Assembly: GCF_012489685.1 (NCBI RefSeq)
Contig: NC_080044.1
Location: 71,100,732-71,164,731 of the forward strand
DNA length: 64,000 nucleotides
Reading direction: 5' to 3'
DNA from: Lotus japonicus
Taxonomy: Eukaryota > Streptophyta > Magnoliopsida > Fabales > Fabaceae
Shown: piece by piece, positions 63,998-64,000 of the stretch
Layout of the letters: each line of letters starts with the position of its first letter
Position numbering within the stretch: position 1 is the stretch's first letter
Notes under the pieces: generated by a model
What the model was told of the DNA's origin: nothing
Databases searched by the model: none
Seen by the model: only the letters and a program-made list of their open reading frames with translations
Translations under genes and position numbers: made by a program

Positions 63998-64000
63998 GAA

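Overview
This is a plant nuclear window. Long intron-containing genes carry GT/AG introns, the intergenic DNA is AT-rich, and SINEs, LINEs, MULEs, CACTA elements and MITEs are all present. Gene content points to a eudicot. A legume is my best guess, but it is an inference and no single base proves it. Nothing here looks prokaryotic or organellar.

Host genes, left to right: (1) a peroxisomal enoyl-CoA hydratase with a C-terminal SKL signal (2128-3773, +, 3 exons); (2) two diverged, intronless ubiquitin-conjugating (E2) genes about 8 kb apart (7574-8545 and 15691-16650, +); (3) a clade-D-type protein phosphatase 2C (27159-30645, +, 4 exons); (4) a large type I membrane protein of the Arabidopsis At5g58100 type (32319-39053, +, 15 exons); (5) a small snoRNA gene cluster with two box C/D snoRNAs (43959-44199, -) under a TATA/telo-box promoter; (6) the replication licensing helicase subunit MCM2 (47007-51965, -, 17 exons) with two E2F-type sites just upstream. 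I derived exon borders by eye from GT/AG sites, reading frame and remembered family sequences, and all of them keep frame.

Mobile DNA fills most of the rest. Three DNA transposons carry pieces of ordinary host genes: a 1.5-kb MULE with the first exon of a plasma-membrane H+-ATPase (401-1933), a 4.3-kb CACTA-type element with exons of a BEACH-domain gene, fumarase and at least one unidentified gene (9326-13608), and a 1.1-kb MULE with an exon of 2-hydroxyacyl-CoA lyase (18252-19330). A complete L1-type LINE with both reading frames open and long target-site duplications lies at 20996-26661 (-). Three clear SINEs, several MITEs (one nested in another element), LINE and copia relics, and short tandem repeats make up the remainder. 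From about 52.6 kb to the end I see no convincing intact protein gene.

The most interesting items are the gene-fragment-capturing transposons, above all the multi-gene CACTA chimera, and the snoRNA pair, whose D' guides match conserved stretches of 25S and 18S rRNA.
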